A stretch of DNA of 64,000 bases from Anolis sagrei (Eukaryota; Chordata; Lepidosauria; Squamata; Anolidae), in assembly GCF_037176765.1 (NCBI RefSeq), contig NC_090021.1:190480378-190544377 (forward strand), given 5' to 3'. Below are positions 20,201 to 34,700 of this stretch, one piece after another. Position 1 is the stretch's first letter, and every line of letters begins with the position of its first letter. The notes under the pieces are model-generated. The model was not told the origin of the DNA, did not search any database, and saw only the letters and a program-made list of their open reading frames with translations. Both the position numbers and the translations under genes were made by a program.

Positions 20201-23200
20201 ATTTCAGTTGTCCAAAAACATATCTCACATAAAATATATTGCTTTTAAATCGTGCTCTCAAGAGACCAAAAATAGGTATACAGTCTTCGTTAAAAGTAAC
20301 ATAGTTGATTTCCTTACAAACTTCATGTATTCAGCATACAGGTACATTGCTGTTTGGTTAAGAGTTTAAACCAGGGGTCCACAACTTTTTAAACAGAGGG
20401 CCAGGTCATAGTCCCTCAAACTGTTGGAGGGCCGGATTATAATTTGAAAATAATATATGAATGAATTCCTGTGCACAGTGCACGTATCTTATTTGTAGTG
20501 CAAAAAAACCCCCAACACTTTAGAACAATACAATAATTAAAATGAAGAACAATTTTAACAAATATAAACTTATTAGTATTTCATTGGGAAGTGTGGGTCT
20601 GATTTGGCTGATGAGATAGGATTGTTGTTGTTGTTGTTGTTGTTGTTGTGTGCTTTCAAGTCTTTTCAGACTTAGGTTGACCTTGAACGAGGACCAGGTA
20701 AATGACCTTGGAGGGCCGTATTCGGCCCCTGGGCCGTAGTTTGAGGACCCCTGTTTTAAACAGTAAGTTCTCTGTTATTATGCATAACCAATTACTATGT
20801 AAACACTGACAATGTCCTTTACGTCTTCTGTTGCAAACCATGACTTCTAAAATAGAGTCTCAGACTGAATAGTCCCAGATCTGGTCACATGGTCTGTAGT
20901 CCCGCCCACAACCTCAAACAACATAGAGTTAAGGGAAAACTGCATGTCAAAATATAAATACAATATAGTAAGCAATCGGGAGCCCCCAGTGGCGCAGTGG
21001 GTTAAAGCACTGAGCTGCTGAGCTTGTTGATCGAAAGCTCACAGGTTCGATTCCGGGGAGCGGCGTGAGCTTCCGCTGTCAGCCCTAGCTTCTGCCAACC
21101 TAGCAGTTCGAAAACATGCAAATGTGAGTAGATCAATAGGTACCGCTCGGGCGGGAAGGTAAAGGCGCTCCATGCAGTCATGCCGCCCACATGACCTTGG
21201 AGGTGTCTACGGACAACGCTGACTCTTCGGCTTAGAAATGGAGATGAGCACCACACCACAGAGTCAGACATGACTGGACTTAATGTCAGAGGACAACCTT
21301 TACCTTAAGCAATCTGAATTATATACATAACAAATAACTAGTATAGGAGGTTTGCAGAAGATTGCTATTTGCAACACCTGTCGAGATGTGGAGACCTTAT
21401 GTACTTTATAGCTGGTTTGTTTTTTTTTTGCAAGGAGCGTCTTCTTCTCAAAAATACCCTACAACATCTGATATTTCTTGGAAGTTCCCATCCAAGTACT
21501 AAACATATACGACCATGCTTAGCATCCAAGGCGTCTTTAGGATATTTATTTGCTGTGGTTGCAAAATAGTGACCACAAACAGAAGGGAATTTGGGGAGGG
21601 ACAGTTTATCCTTCAGAGGCAGGACATTCGTGCTCTTGAAAGCTCAGTTGTTTGATTAAACAAGAGCCTTGTGCACCTTTATATTTGGTCAATCTCAGAT
21701 CAGGGAGCAGTGGCCTTCTCCAAGATAATGCAATTTCACTAAATACATTAGGCTGGTGTCACTGTGCTGTTGAACCCGACTCCCAGAAAGAGTGCCAATG
21801 CAAGTTGTAGAATTGATGCAACTGAATTCAGCTATGAAATCATGGGAGTTGCAAGGGTAATTGCAATTGGTTTTAATGTGTTTTATTTTATCTGTGATTT
21901 TCGGGCTTGTTCCCTTTGTAAGCCACTCCGAGTCCGCGTGGGGAGATGGTGGCGGGGTATAAAAGTAAAGTTACCTACTTACTTTCAAACATCGCTGGTG
22001 CCTCGCCAAACTACAAATCCCAGGATTCCAAAGTAGTGCACCATGGCAGTTATAGCGGTGTCACACTGCGTGGATTCTTAATTAAAAACCAATCCAGAAA
22101 GCTATTAAAGATAGAATTTTCCTAACATAAAGAGGCATTTTAATTATTTTCTCCTCAAAACCGATTGATTTAAGTTGGAATTTAGCAGCAAATTGATTCC
22201 ATAATTAAGTTATTTAATTAAATTATTAATTATACCATAAATGGCACAGGTTTTACATTGCCCATCTAGTCCTCTACCCAAATACTTGTTCTCGTAGATA
22301 TTTCCCAAACCACTTCCTGCTTTTTATTAGTTTCACATAGCTGGGGAATTACACTGTTTGGATCACTTTTTTCAGTTCTTGATTAGCTTATGACAGGTTT
22401 GTTAATTCCAAGGTGAAAATTCCAAGGTGGGAAAGGGAAAGCAAGCGATAGTGTTTGTGTTCGGAGCAGGGATAAGAAGTGATACTTTCAAAAATTCATG
22501 TGGTTCATTATTTTCAAGGCTCAAAAAGGAGACAAAGTAGGGCCTGACATAAAGTTTTGGATAGTATTTTTCAGCTTCTGTCTGGTGAGGATTTTAGTAC
22601 AGGCTTTTGACCTAAATTACAATTTAATATAAATATAATAATTTAATTGATGAAAAGTTCTTAATGAATAAATCTGACTAATTAATAGTTAAAATACTGC
22701 TACAGGGCTTATTTCACGGGTTATAAAGAGGGAGGGAATGAGCTTCTTGCAGAATAATAAACCATGTTTACTTTCCACATTTCCTTTCTTTCCTAATCGC
22801 AGACATCAAAATAATGATGATAATTGTGAATAATGCAAAAGTAAACTTGGGAGGCACTGGCTGATTTCTCTCCCAGGCTGAGAATACAGTGAAATAGCCA
22901 TATTTGTCAGCTTGGGAAAATCAAACCTAGTGCTGAGTATCTGTAGCACAGTACCGTTACCAAGGTCCATGGAAAGATATGAAGTGAACAAAGTTTCATT
23001 AAACGTCTTTATCAGGTTGGATATGAAGCCAAAAAAAGGTCAGGTTGTATCTTAAGCCAAAAATGTATTTTGCTTGACATGATTTATTATTGCTTGCACT
23101 TGATGTTTCTAAGAATGTAAAATGGAATGAAGGAGAAGTTATTCAGACTAAATATGATTAGGCAGTATTTGGTGCAAAAGGATCTCATGGTGTTTAATTC

Positions 23201-26200
23201 CACCCTTAATGGGCTTGCAAAATGCACCCAAACACAATTGCAGCTAATGCAGTTGTGGAGAGTTTTGCTCGGTAAAACAAATATTTGGATATTTTCATAA
23301 AACTATGGTGTGCACATTCCTCAAGAGATGAGAAATTGCCAAAATGCAAATACGAACAACAGAGATGTTTATAGTACAGTACTTAGTTGTGGAGAGGATT
23401 CAAACACAGCTTCAGTTTTGGGCCTGAATCTGTCAGTTGTCAGAGTTTCCCTAAAGCGGCCCTTTTTCTACTTTAGCGTGCAAACTTCTGTGCTTTCAAA
23501 GCCAGAACGAAGTAAGAGGGTTGTGCAATAATTTCTTTTCCCGCAGGGCAGCTTAGTTTTTGTGGAATGAGCCTTGCCAGAGTGCCGTTCTAGAAGTCAG
23601 CCCATGCTGGTCACTCAGAGCAAAAGAAGGGATGGTACAAACGGTCATAATTTAACATTGATGGCTGTATTTAAAAACTGAATTTTACCATTAAATCTTG
23701 CCCCTTATGAGAGTAGCCAAGCATTGCCACTTTTGTAAATGAGTTTTACAGCTATAAATCTTTACCAGTGACTTATATCCTTATGACCTTTTTGGAGCCA
23801 AGAATGTTAAGGCTATTTTGCAGTATCTTGTGCTATGAAAATACCGGCAGTCCCCAAATTACAAACAAGATAGTTTCTGTAGGCTTGTTCTTAAGCTGAA
23901 TTTGTTTTTAAGTCAGAACAGGTACTTTTAAAAAGTGTAACACCAACCAAAAATATATCCTTGTTAAGCCTTGGATTGCTTAGGGAAGGGTGAAGACCCC
24001 TGTGGAGTTTGTTTTGCTATTTGGACCCCTGTTCAGAAGATTTCACCTCCTTTTCTGTCCATGTGATAATTGGATTTTGAAAATATTGGTTTATTGTGGA
24101 AACAAGGATTGGTGATAAGGCTTCAGTTTTCCCCATAATAACTCTTTCAGGAGTGAATTTCCCTTCCTAGGGGGAGATTTCTCTCACTTCCTGTAAAAAA
24201 AAGAAATTAATAGGTTTTCTGTTTTGTTTTGGTTTTTTTAATAGATTGCATATCTTTCTAAATTGTTGAGGGTTGCCTTTCTTTCTTTTTACTGGAAGCT
24301 GATTTAAAATAATTACATATCTACGGTATTTCTTAGTTGGGACTTCATCGCATTCACATTGTGTGGTAAAGTTTTTGTAGAAATGGATTTCTCCCAGAAA
24401 TTAGCCATTGCCTAGATCAGGAGTGGGGATTTTGCTGTCCTTAGATCAGTGGCTCTCAACTTATGGGTCCCCAGATGTTTTTGCCTTCAACTCCCAGAAA
24501 TCTTAACATCTGCTAAACTGGATGGGATTTCTGGGAGTTGTAGGCCAAAACACCTGGGGATCCACAGGTCAAGAACCACTGGGACCACCAATAGTGAGGA
24601 ATGATAGGCGTTGTAGTCTAAAATCTAGAGGCTACATGATCCACACACCTGACTTAAGATAACCTTAGAATCAAAGGGTGAAGTTCAGAAAGAGAGAAGA
24701 TTCAGTAGGAATCCCAACATGTTTTTATTTATGCTGTCCTGTTAATCCAGGAACATTCAGAAAGATATGAGCTTGACTAGACTAAATATTGGAGAGGACC
24801 TAAGATCACACAAGTCAGACACAATTGTATTGGCCATGCAGCAAAATCCACAAAAGAGCCGTGCCTTTATCGACCAACAGAAATGCACGGAAAACATCAT
24901 GCAAGCTTTCAAAGTTGCACTAGCTTCTTCATCAGGCCAAGATGTTAAAAATCAGACAAGAGGGAGAAAGGTAAGGCACTCCCTTTCTTGACTATATGGA
25001 GATTAGGGACAAAGGGCAATAAAAGATAGGTAATAACAATTCAGAAACCCCTTGTTGTGCAGTGGGTCAAACTGCTGAGTTGCTGAACTTGCTGACCGAA
25101 AGGTCGGCAGTTCAAATCCAGGGAGTGGGGTGAGCTCCCATTGTTAGCCTCAGCTTCTGCCAACCCAACAGTTCGAAAACATGCAAATGTGAGTAGATCA
25201 ATAGGTACTGCTCCAGCAGGAAGGTAATGGCGCTCCACGCAGTCATGCTGGCCATATGACCTTGGAGGCATCTATTGCAACGCCAGGTCTTTGACTTAGA
25301 AATTGAGATGAGCACCACCCCCAGAGTCGGACACGACCAGACTTAATATCAAAGGGAAACCTTTACAATTCAATAACAATTCAACAGCATAAAAGTGACT
25401 TCCCTTGAGATCCAGGGAAGGTGTTTGACTCTTTCCTCCTTGTGCCTCTTTACCCTAAATGGTTCACCTATCTACTGGTTTGGCAGCTCTCCCTCCACAT
25501 ACAAAAAGCCAATCATCTCTTTATTTGAAATCTCCTCCTTTGCTTTCAAAAGGCCATCAGGGCATTTCTGTGCATTATGTTGGAAGTCGGGGCACAAGTC
25601 TGAGCAGATATTGGTTGGAGCAAATTATACATTAATTTGTTGTAGGCATGTTCTGAATTCTGGCCAGAATGAAAAAGTAGAGCACCGATTAACAGCCTAG
25701 TTAAACTTTGTTTTGGCCCGAGTTTTAACATTCCATTCCAAAGCAACCGATTTCTTTAGTTTGAACCCACTTTGAAAACTTGGAAAAAGTACATTCTAAT
25801 ATTTTTTCATTTTTGTAATCGAAGCCTGCTCTGGGGAAAAATGTTGGACCCTGCACAGAAAAGTATATTGAGAAGTGTAAACGTTAGCTTGAAGCACTAA
25901 AAGTACGGCAAGATTAACAGTCTCTGGAAACATTTCATCTACTGCTTATGCAACCGGCCAGTTTGACAACAGGGAATGGTCAAGCGAGGTTTGTTCTACA
26001 TACCTTTAAAAAAAGTAATCTCAACCTGGCAAATATGGTTCCAGGGTCCTGTCCTGATAGCTGAGAAATCAAAATTACCCAATGCTTGTTTGAATAAGAT
26101 AAAACATTAATCTGGTTTCTAAAATAGAAAACAATGCAAATACAGATAAATATATATTATGATACTCCTCCAATACAACCTAGAATTTCAAGATTTTTGT

Positions 26201-27987
26201 GTGTGTGTATCCCTCAGTATCCCAAACCAGATTAAAGTATATAAGTATTTAAGGCAGAGGGCCCTGGAAAGACAGACCCTATATCCCAGGATCTGATCCC
26301 AGGTTTTCTGCATTAAATTGGATTATATGAGTCCCCACTGCCAGATAATCTGGGATAAACAGAAAACCTGGGATCAGATCTTGGGATATAGGGCCTGTCG
26401 GGAAGGGTCCCCGGCATCTGATCCCAGGTTTTCTGTTTATCCCAGATTATCGGGCAGTGGGGACTCAGGGCCATATAACACAGACAGAATAACCCACAAT
26501 ATCTGCTTTGAACTGGAATATCTGAGTCCACACTGCCATATATCCCAGTTCAAAGCAGATAATGTGGAAGGGGGCTCATATAATCCAGTTTAAAGCAGAA
26601 AATCTGGGATCAGATCCTGGGATATAGGGCCTATTTGGAAGGCCCCTGAAACAAATCTGAAAGTGTTATACAAAGTAAGCAGACATCAGGAAGAAGACTG
26701 GCTAAACTTGACACATTTTATCCTTCTCAGTTTACTCTTTTTTGAGTTCCGACGGGATGGTTCTGTGTCTGTAATCTCATCATTATTTGTCATTGTAATC
26801 TGTCCTCTTTCAAATCTATTCCTAAATTTGCCACTTTTAGATTAAAATAAAAAGGAATTGAGGTTACAGGGCAAGATAGACTAAACTGGTAGCACATAAG
26901 TCAATTGAACTCAGTGGGGCTTACTTCTGAAAAGGCACATCATGCTGGGAATTAGATAGACAAAATTGTATATGTGCTAGCATATGGACACAGACCTGTC
27001 TGTCTGTGTCCATATGTCGGGACAAGGGTGAACCGGGACAACAGTGAACCCAAATTTGAAGGACTTTTTGTGTTAACGAAAACACAGACAAATTGCCATA
27101 AAACTCAATCTTGCTACAATCTTGCTCTGATGGGTTGATCCCATAAAAGTTTATTAATAGTTGCTATGTGCCCTCAGATCAACTTTGCCTGGTGAGTTTT
27201 TATAGGGTTTTCTTGGCAAGATTTGGGGGTTTATCCCTGCCTTCCTCTGAGCATGAGAGAAAATAGCTTTTAAAGGGCCCTTCTACCTGCCTTATAAAAC
27301 TCACATTATTTGCTTTGAATTAGATTATCTGACAGTGTAGACTCATATAATCCAGTTCAAAGCAGATCATGTGCATAATCTGCTTTAGTAATCCGGAATA
27401 TAAGGCAGTGTAGTAGGGGCCAAAGTCACCTAGATTTTTTCATGGCTGAGCAGGGATTTGGACACTAGATTTCCAAAGCCGCAGTTGAACATTCAAACAA
27501 CTACACCCACTGGCTCAAGTTCAGGATTATATAATAGCAAAACTGTCTTGTAATGTGATAGAAGACTCTTAATCGGTTTTGATTATCTGTTTCTTCTGAA
27601 ATATACTAATGTACTGACATCTCTGTGGAGATTGCATGCATACTATAGTTATTAAGGAGTAAGTTGTATTGAACTTGCTGGGTATGTTTATGATTCAAGG
27701 TGCATAGAACAATATTCTTGGTAGTTTTTGATCTATTCCTCCATTGAGTTTGCCTGTAGGGAATTTGGCTGGGCTGACTACACCAGATGCTTTTAACAGA
27801 ACAGCAAAGCATTGCAGTTCACTCAATGCTTTGCCCAATAATTTTCCATAAATTAGTAGTATTATCCTGTTTGTCCAATGGCTATAACTGGTGAAGAATT
27901 GTTTAAAGCTACAGACAATGCTGTCGCTGTTGCCCATTTTTGGTCTAAAATTATTTAGTTGCTTGTGCTCCCTCTATTTTATCAGTT

Positions 27988-28025
<38 letters not shown>

Positions 28026-29781
28026 CTCCCCCAGGGGGACTCCGTGTGGCTTACATGAGGCCACGCCCATCAGTACAGTACACACAATATAACACAAAAA
28101 CATAACAAAACCAAAAAATAAAATACATAAAATGCAAAACCAATATAATAAGTGACACAACAATGCAAAATCAAACATTAAAATACAAAAGATTTCACTG
28201 GGCAGGGCCAAATTCAAGGATAAAATTTTAAAACACTGGGAGATAGGACACTTATTTATGTAATGCTTTTGAGACAAAATGAATAAAAACTGTTGGCCAT
28301 GCTTATTTTTCAAATGCAGGAAATTATAGCATTGAATCTCTCCTTCATTATTAAAATTCTGATATATCCTCTGGTGCAAATGGCATCCTCTGGTGCAAAT
28401 GGTATAAGCCACTGGTTGAAAACCATTAATACAGTATCAAATACAAGCTTTTTAATCACAAAAAGTTCACAATAAACTTTTTTTTTGTAAGCCAAGCATC
28501 ATCTTACTGTAGGTGACAATATCCAGTTGTTTCCCTCTCTCTTCCATCTGTGAGTCCTCTGATGGTCATGTATTTCTCCCAGTTAACAGCCATTTATTGA
28601 TGACATTTGGCTTTTCTCAAGTATTGATTCAGCTGATGCGGTATGTTTGACACCTGCAAACTACACAAGGATGGTGCCCTCCCTTTTTTGCTGCCCTCGG
28701 GAGCTGTGCTAGATGAGAACACAGAGCTCATAAGACCATTGGGGGTAGCCCTATCCAAAAGCTATGTGCAACTTCATACTGTTTCATACTGTAAAGAGGT
28801 GCTAACATTTATTTTTTAGCAATGCACTACTAAATTAGCTTCCATTAAATTGTTTTCTGGGCCCAGCCCTATGCATATGATATGACTGTAGATCGATAAC
28901 AGGGTTAAAGAGAGTTTGAACATGATAGGACAGAGCCAGTATTGCCTGTGGGGTAAACACTTCCTTTGTCCAGCTATTGCCTTTCGCCAGACTAGTTCTG
29001 CAGGTCCTTTGAAGCTCTTTGAAAGATTTCATCAAGGACGTGGGAGGTCATCTGCTCTCCATGTGAGGGGCCCAGGCCTGTACAGAACACACCAGGTTTT
29101 TCACTGATAATGTAAGGAAAGCAAAGTTTTTAAAATCAGCAACAACACAGATGCATCCTTTCTAGCCATCTGTCAGTGGATTCATAACATATGAATGCCT
29201 TGTTTAGGCTGTTCTTGAAGAGTAAAGAAATCTACACATTTTTACCTGTCTATATGTGCCTTCAAATTATCTGTTGACATGAATTTCATAGGGATTTCTT
29301 AGGCAAAAAAATACTCAAGAACTAGTTTTGTTTATTTCTTCCTCTGAAATATAGCCTGCACAAGTTGGTATTCATTGTTGGTTTCCCATCTAAGCAGTAA
29401 CTGAACTTGCTTAGCTTCCAAGATCAGACAGGATCTGATGCCTTCAGGGTATTAGCACAATGTAATTATATGCCAGTATAATTATGCTGGAACCCACCAA
29501 TTGTACAATAGATAGGGCAGTAAGTGAAATGACCTTGGTTAATGAGATCACTGCTCACCAAAGCCAAAAGTGAGAAAGAGGACTGTGCTTGGTGCATGCA
29601 TGTGCAGTTATTGGATTTGACCAATGTTATGGCATTTAGGACAAAGTGCAACTACTGGCTCATATATATGTATTACCGTATAAACTCCAGTATAAGCTGA
29701 GTTTTTCAGCCCCCTTTTTAGGTTGAAAAAGCCCCACTTGGCTTATACTTGAGTCAAGGTTATTTATTATTTTACTGGGTT

Positions 29782-29820
<39 letters not shown>

Positions 29821-31742
29821 ATTATTATTACATTTATTATTTTACTCTATTTAATATTATTATTACATTTCCATTACTTTATTATTGTTCTTACATTTAT
29901 TATTTTACTCTATTTATTACTAATATTACATTTATTATTTTACTCTATTATTGGAAGGATGCGTAAGCACATTTACATTGAAGAAGGTTAGAATAATGAT
30001 TTAATTAGAGTTGGATGGTCTTATCTTAATTTGCAGTTTCATGTAAATATTCAAAAACATTTAACCTACAGATGCCTCAATTAATTTTATTGGTATCTAT
30101 TTTTATTTTGAAATTTACCAGTAATGGCTGCATTTCTCACCCTCGGCTTATACTCAAGTCAATATGTTTCTCCACTTTTTGTGGTCAAATTAAGTGCTCC
30201 GGCTTATATTTGGGTCGGCTTATACTCACGTATATACGGGTATGTTGGCGCAGTACAGCAGTGGGATTTTAGCCTAAGGATTATTTACTGAATATTATCT
30301 TGCTGGTCTGGCAATGTAGTAGGGTGACAGATGATTTATTTCATTTGCGGTTTTAAAAAAGAAATCCTCACAGCGATTCTGCTCATTTGCAAAGCTTAAT
30401 TTGTGTAACAAGAGCCAAAAGAAAGAAGAAACACGACTTTGCTGAGTTTTTTCTTTAATGACTTGTTCTTCAAACACATGCCTATGTTAGTCTGTTGCAG
30501 AATAAAAAGAAGGGGGAATTGATGATAAAGCAGTCTGGTGGCATCTTAAAAATTAACTGATTTATTTTGCTATCGCCTTTTATGATTTTCATTCTATATC
30601 GTTGGATGCACTGATTGATCTGGTGCTCTTGAGCCAGAGATCCATCTGAGCGTCTCTTACACATGGCAAGTGAACCAAAGTGCCAGTCATTAATATTGGA
30701 TTCAAATATTTTGTTTTATTCAAACTATTTTGAAAATTAGCTACACTAAAAAAGTCTAAAATCTTTTTACTTAGGCAGCTTTTACCGAAGAAAGTTTTTG
30801 AATGGGGCAGCGGGAATGTTTGTATGGTGGTTTTAATTATTTTAACAGTTTCTAAGTGATTTTAGCTGACATCTAGGTTTAATTCTATTTGGATTTTTAC
30901 ATGTTGTCAATTTTAAATTGCATTGTATTTCTAATGTTGTGAGCTGCTTTGGGTTTTGATTAAGAGAAAAACCAGTGTATAAATAAATATATTAATAATA
31001 GTAGTAAGTTCAATTGAAAGTGTGTGAGAAGGTGCTGGATTCCTTGCTCTTTATTTATTTATTTGATTATATAAGTAGAGTGTAACGTTATGTTTATGAT
31101 ATACTAAATCAGTGGTTCCCAACCTTTTTTTGACCAGGGATCACTCACCAACATTAGTACCAAAAGGGTTACGAATCAGTTTTTGGTCAACTTTAGATTC
31201 TGTTCGGTTATTTGGGGTGCCGATTCCGAAAATTGCATTGGATAGACCACATCAGTTCTAGTTTCTGATACAGAACATATGTCATCCAGTAGTCGCCCTC
31301 TTCTCACCCACAGAAAACCATATTTAATAAGCCTTGGCACTATAAGAGGGTTTTGCAAGACCAGTCACTCTTGTTGCAACAATGTAGTAATGGTGAGGCA
31401 TTAGACCATATTTTAGTTCTTGCGGACCACTGGTGGTCCGCGGACCACAGGTTGGGAACCACTGTACTAAATGATGGTTTGTATGATGTCCAAATACATG
31501 CACAAAGAACCCAGAGTAATACAAAATACGATTTAGTATTTTGTCCAAATACACATATTTTCGGTTTAGTATTTTGTCCAAATGCACATCTGTTAATATT
31601 ACAGTATAATGGTGTAGTACAATATAGTAATATTAAATACTAATATTGTGCTATGGTAATAATATAATATATTGTATTTACATATTACTTGTAAGCAGCT
31701 CTGAGTCCCCTTCGAGGTGAGAAGGGTGGCATATAAATGCTA

Positions 31743-31773
<31 letters not shown>

Positions 31774-34700
31774 AGGTAAACTGTATGGGCAAAAATCTAT
31801 AAGTCTTTTTTCTCTTTCTGTAAGAAAGTTCTTCAAGACCTATCAATAGTTTTTCCGTGGGTTTTTATGATGTTATGGTATTGTGATATTGTGGAGAATA
31901 CAAATATAAATGGCTAGGTTTTGAGTGTCATGTATTTTCACAATCTCTTAAATTTTTTATTGTTTTGGCAAAGACAACATTGTTTTTGGAAAAATAAGGA
32001 GATCACCTTCTGCCCCAACAGCTCTTCCCAAGAAAGAGGGAAACTCTTATTTTATTGTTGTTAGTGCGTAATGACCTATTAAATAGTCCAGGAATAAATA
32101 TTTTTAATTGGCCAAGGCATCTTTTAATAGGCCAAAACATCTTCTAACCAAATAATTGCCAGTTAAATTAGTTCAGGAGAAGAACTTTTTAATAGGACAA
32201 AATTTCTTCTAATTGTCTGAGTTATAACCTCATAAGCGTAACTTTTCAAGACAGTAGTAATCCAATGTGTGAATGTGGATCATGAAGGCTTCCCAGTATG
32301 GGGTAAAACGGTTAAAGCTAAGCTACTCTTACTGCTAATGCTTAGCAATTATAGATAACTTCCTGAGCTGTTCAAGTGCTTTCAAACATGCCGTCTTCTT
32401 GTAATTCCGGCCACACCTCTGTAAAGTACACCAATATCATTACCCCAGCATTGCGGGTGAAAGGGAGCGAAGGATTGCTTAAGGCACTTTGCAAGTTCTT
32501 GACAGAAGTACAGTTTTAATCATGTTTGCCCTGTTTTGTTTTCCAGCGTGGGTGCTTTGAAAATGTAATTACATTTTTATATTTTGCTTGTCACTGTATT
32601 AGGTATTATTATTTTTTACATTGTTTGAATTGGAAATTGGCCAATTTATGGCACTTTCATATGTGTCCACCCACGATTCTCATTTGTCCTTTTTTGTTAC
32701 CAGTCTGTAAATACTTAGAATCACATTTAATATTTAATTTGCACTCTGTAATACATTTTCCCCATAGCATTTTGGTGTGCATTTCCTCCCAAAACATCTA
32801 TTTTATAGACATCTTTGCACACTTTTAAAATTCAGAATTGTATTGCAGAATTCACAGAAACATGAAATCCAAAGAACCCCGGTTTTTAACCTGCAGATGA
32901 AACTGGGAGATATGAAATAAACTAGGGATCCATAAACATCCCTAGTTTAAAATCTTCTGTTGCAATAATCTCCTTTCTGGCTTCAGTTTGAGGTGGCGGG
33001 AGAATAATTTAACCAATTGCTCGGATTAATGTATTTACTTTACATAGTGATTTACCATATATTGGCAATAATGTGGACAATACATGCGGATGGAGATAAT
33101 GTGTGAGCTCTGCATTGGTGGAGAGGTATGGAATTAGAACAAGGTTTCTCCTTAATCTTCTACTTAAAGTTGTACTTGAAGTTTCAGAAACACTTTTGAC
33201 TATCCAGGTAGATATCTCATTTTCCCAAAGAGTACGTGTTCAAATGATCAGCATTGTTTAATTGTCCTATATAACAAGTTTTCCTCCTTAAAGTTCCCTT
33301 TTCAATTTTTTGCATTTTTTATCTTCTGATCTGTTTTACCATAGTTTGTTGTGGCATGCCTTCAAGTCAATTTCTAGTCAAATCCTAGCCTAAGATTTGT
33401 TCAGGTGGTGGTGGTTGCCATTGCCATGGACTATGATCCGCCCAAAGGCACCCAGTGAGTTTTAGGGCTGAGTATGGATTAAAACCCTGGACTTGAAGAT
33501 TCAAACACTGACATATACTCCAGATTATCAAAACACATAATCCAAATTATCTGCTTTGAACTGGATTATATGAGTCTACACTGCCAAATAATCCAGTTCA
33601 AAGTAGAGGATCTGGATTTTATATGGCAGTATAGAAGGGGCCTCGGTGTCCTAGTCCAACACTCAAAACTCCACATGGGCCCAACCGTAGTATTTACTGT
33701 AACTCTTTACTGAAAAATATTGTATTGGTTTACTTTTTTTCAAAATGTGGTTGAACTACAGTATAATAGATGCCTCTAGAATGGCAGAAATTGTTCAACA
33801 TGCTATATTCACAATAATGTATACCTCGCATTCAACTATTTTATTTTGATCTAGTTTTGCTCACTATTAATAGTATCAAATGTATTTTTTTATTTTAAAG
33901 ATAGAACCTGGCTTTTTCTCATTATGAGATCCAAGGATGTGATAAATTTTAGAATGAGATCAATATATGTGATAAATAATTTATACATTTGTAAGAGTAA
34001 CATTAAGAAAGATCTTTAAGATTATTTAAAAGATTAAGACTGGTAAAGTGCCTAGGCCAAATGGCTTATCAACTCACTTACTTTGAATGCTTTGAAGAAG
34101 TGTTTCTATTGCCTTTACAACAGACTTTGAATTCTTTTTCATGTATTTGGATGATTAGTGAAGCATGGGAGGAGGTAACTATAGTATTACAGTAAATTTT
34201 TAAAAAGTGTCAAAATCTGACAGTAACAAAGAACTGTATGCCTATTTGATCGACAAACAATAAGATTCTTACAACAATTTTGGTAAATAAATTGGAAACA
34301 TTTTACAATATTTTATTTATAGAAACCAATGTGATAATATTAAATTCATTTCAGATATTTTGGAATATTTTGTATGATGTAATGAAAAGCAATCAGCATT
34401 GTTCTTTTTATATGCTCTTTTTGGATGCTGAAAATGTGTTTGCTAACTTGAACTGGTTTTTTTTGTTTAAAATTCTGAGTTTAGTTTTCATTAAAATTGT
34501 ATTACATGGGTAAAAGCACAGAAGATACAAATATTGATGACTCAGAAAAAACCATGTGAAATACAAAAAGGAACAATATGATGTTGCCTATTGTTCCTCT
34601 CTTATTTTGACTCTAGAGATTTTGAACAGAGCTATAAAATAAAATGATGAGATTAAGGATATAGAGATTTTAAAAGGTTTCAATTAAGGGCATTTGCGGA

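Noticed and set aside
20978-21070. tRNA-like box A and box B sequences in many places
   Set aside because: Each is the head of a Sauria-type or anole-type SINE with a full SINE body and tail, not a free tRNA gene.
27951-28412. 153-codon minus-strand open frame
   Set aside because: It reads through an AAT microsatellite and LINE 3' tails. Poly-Ile text gives it away as repeat DNA.
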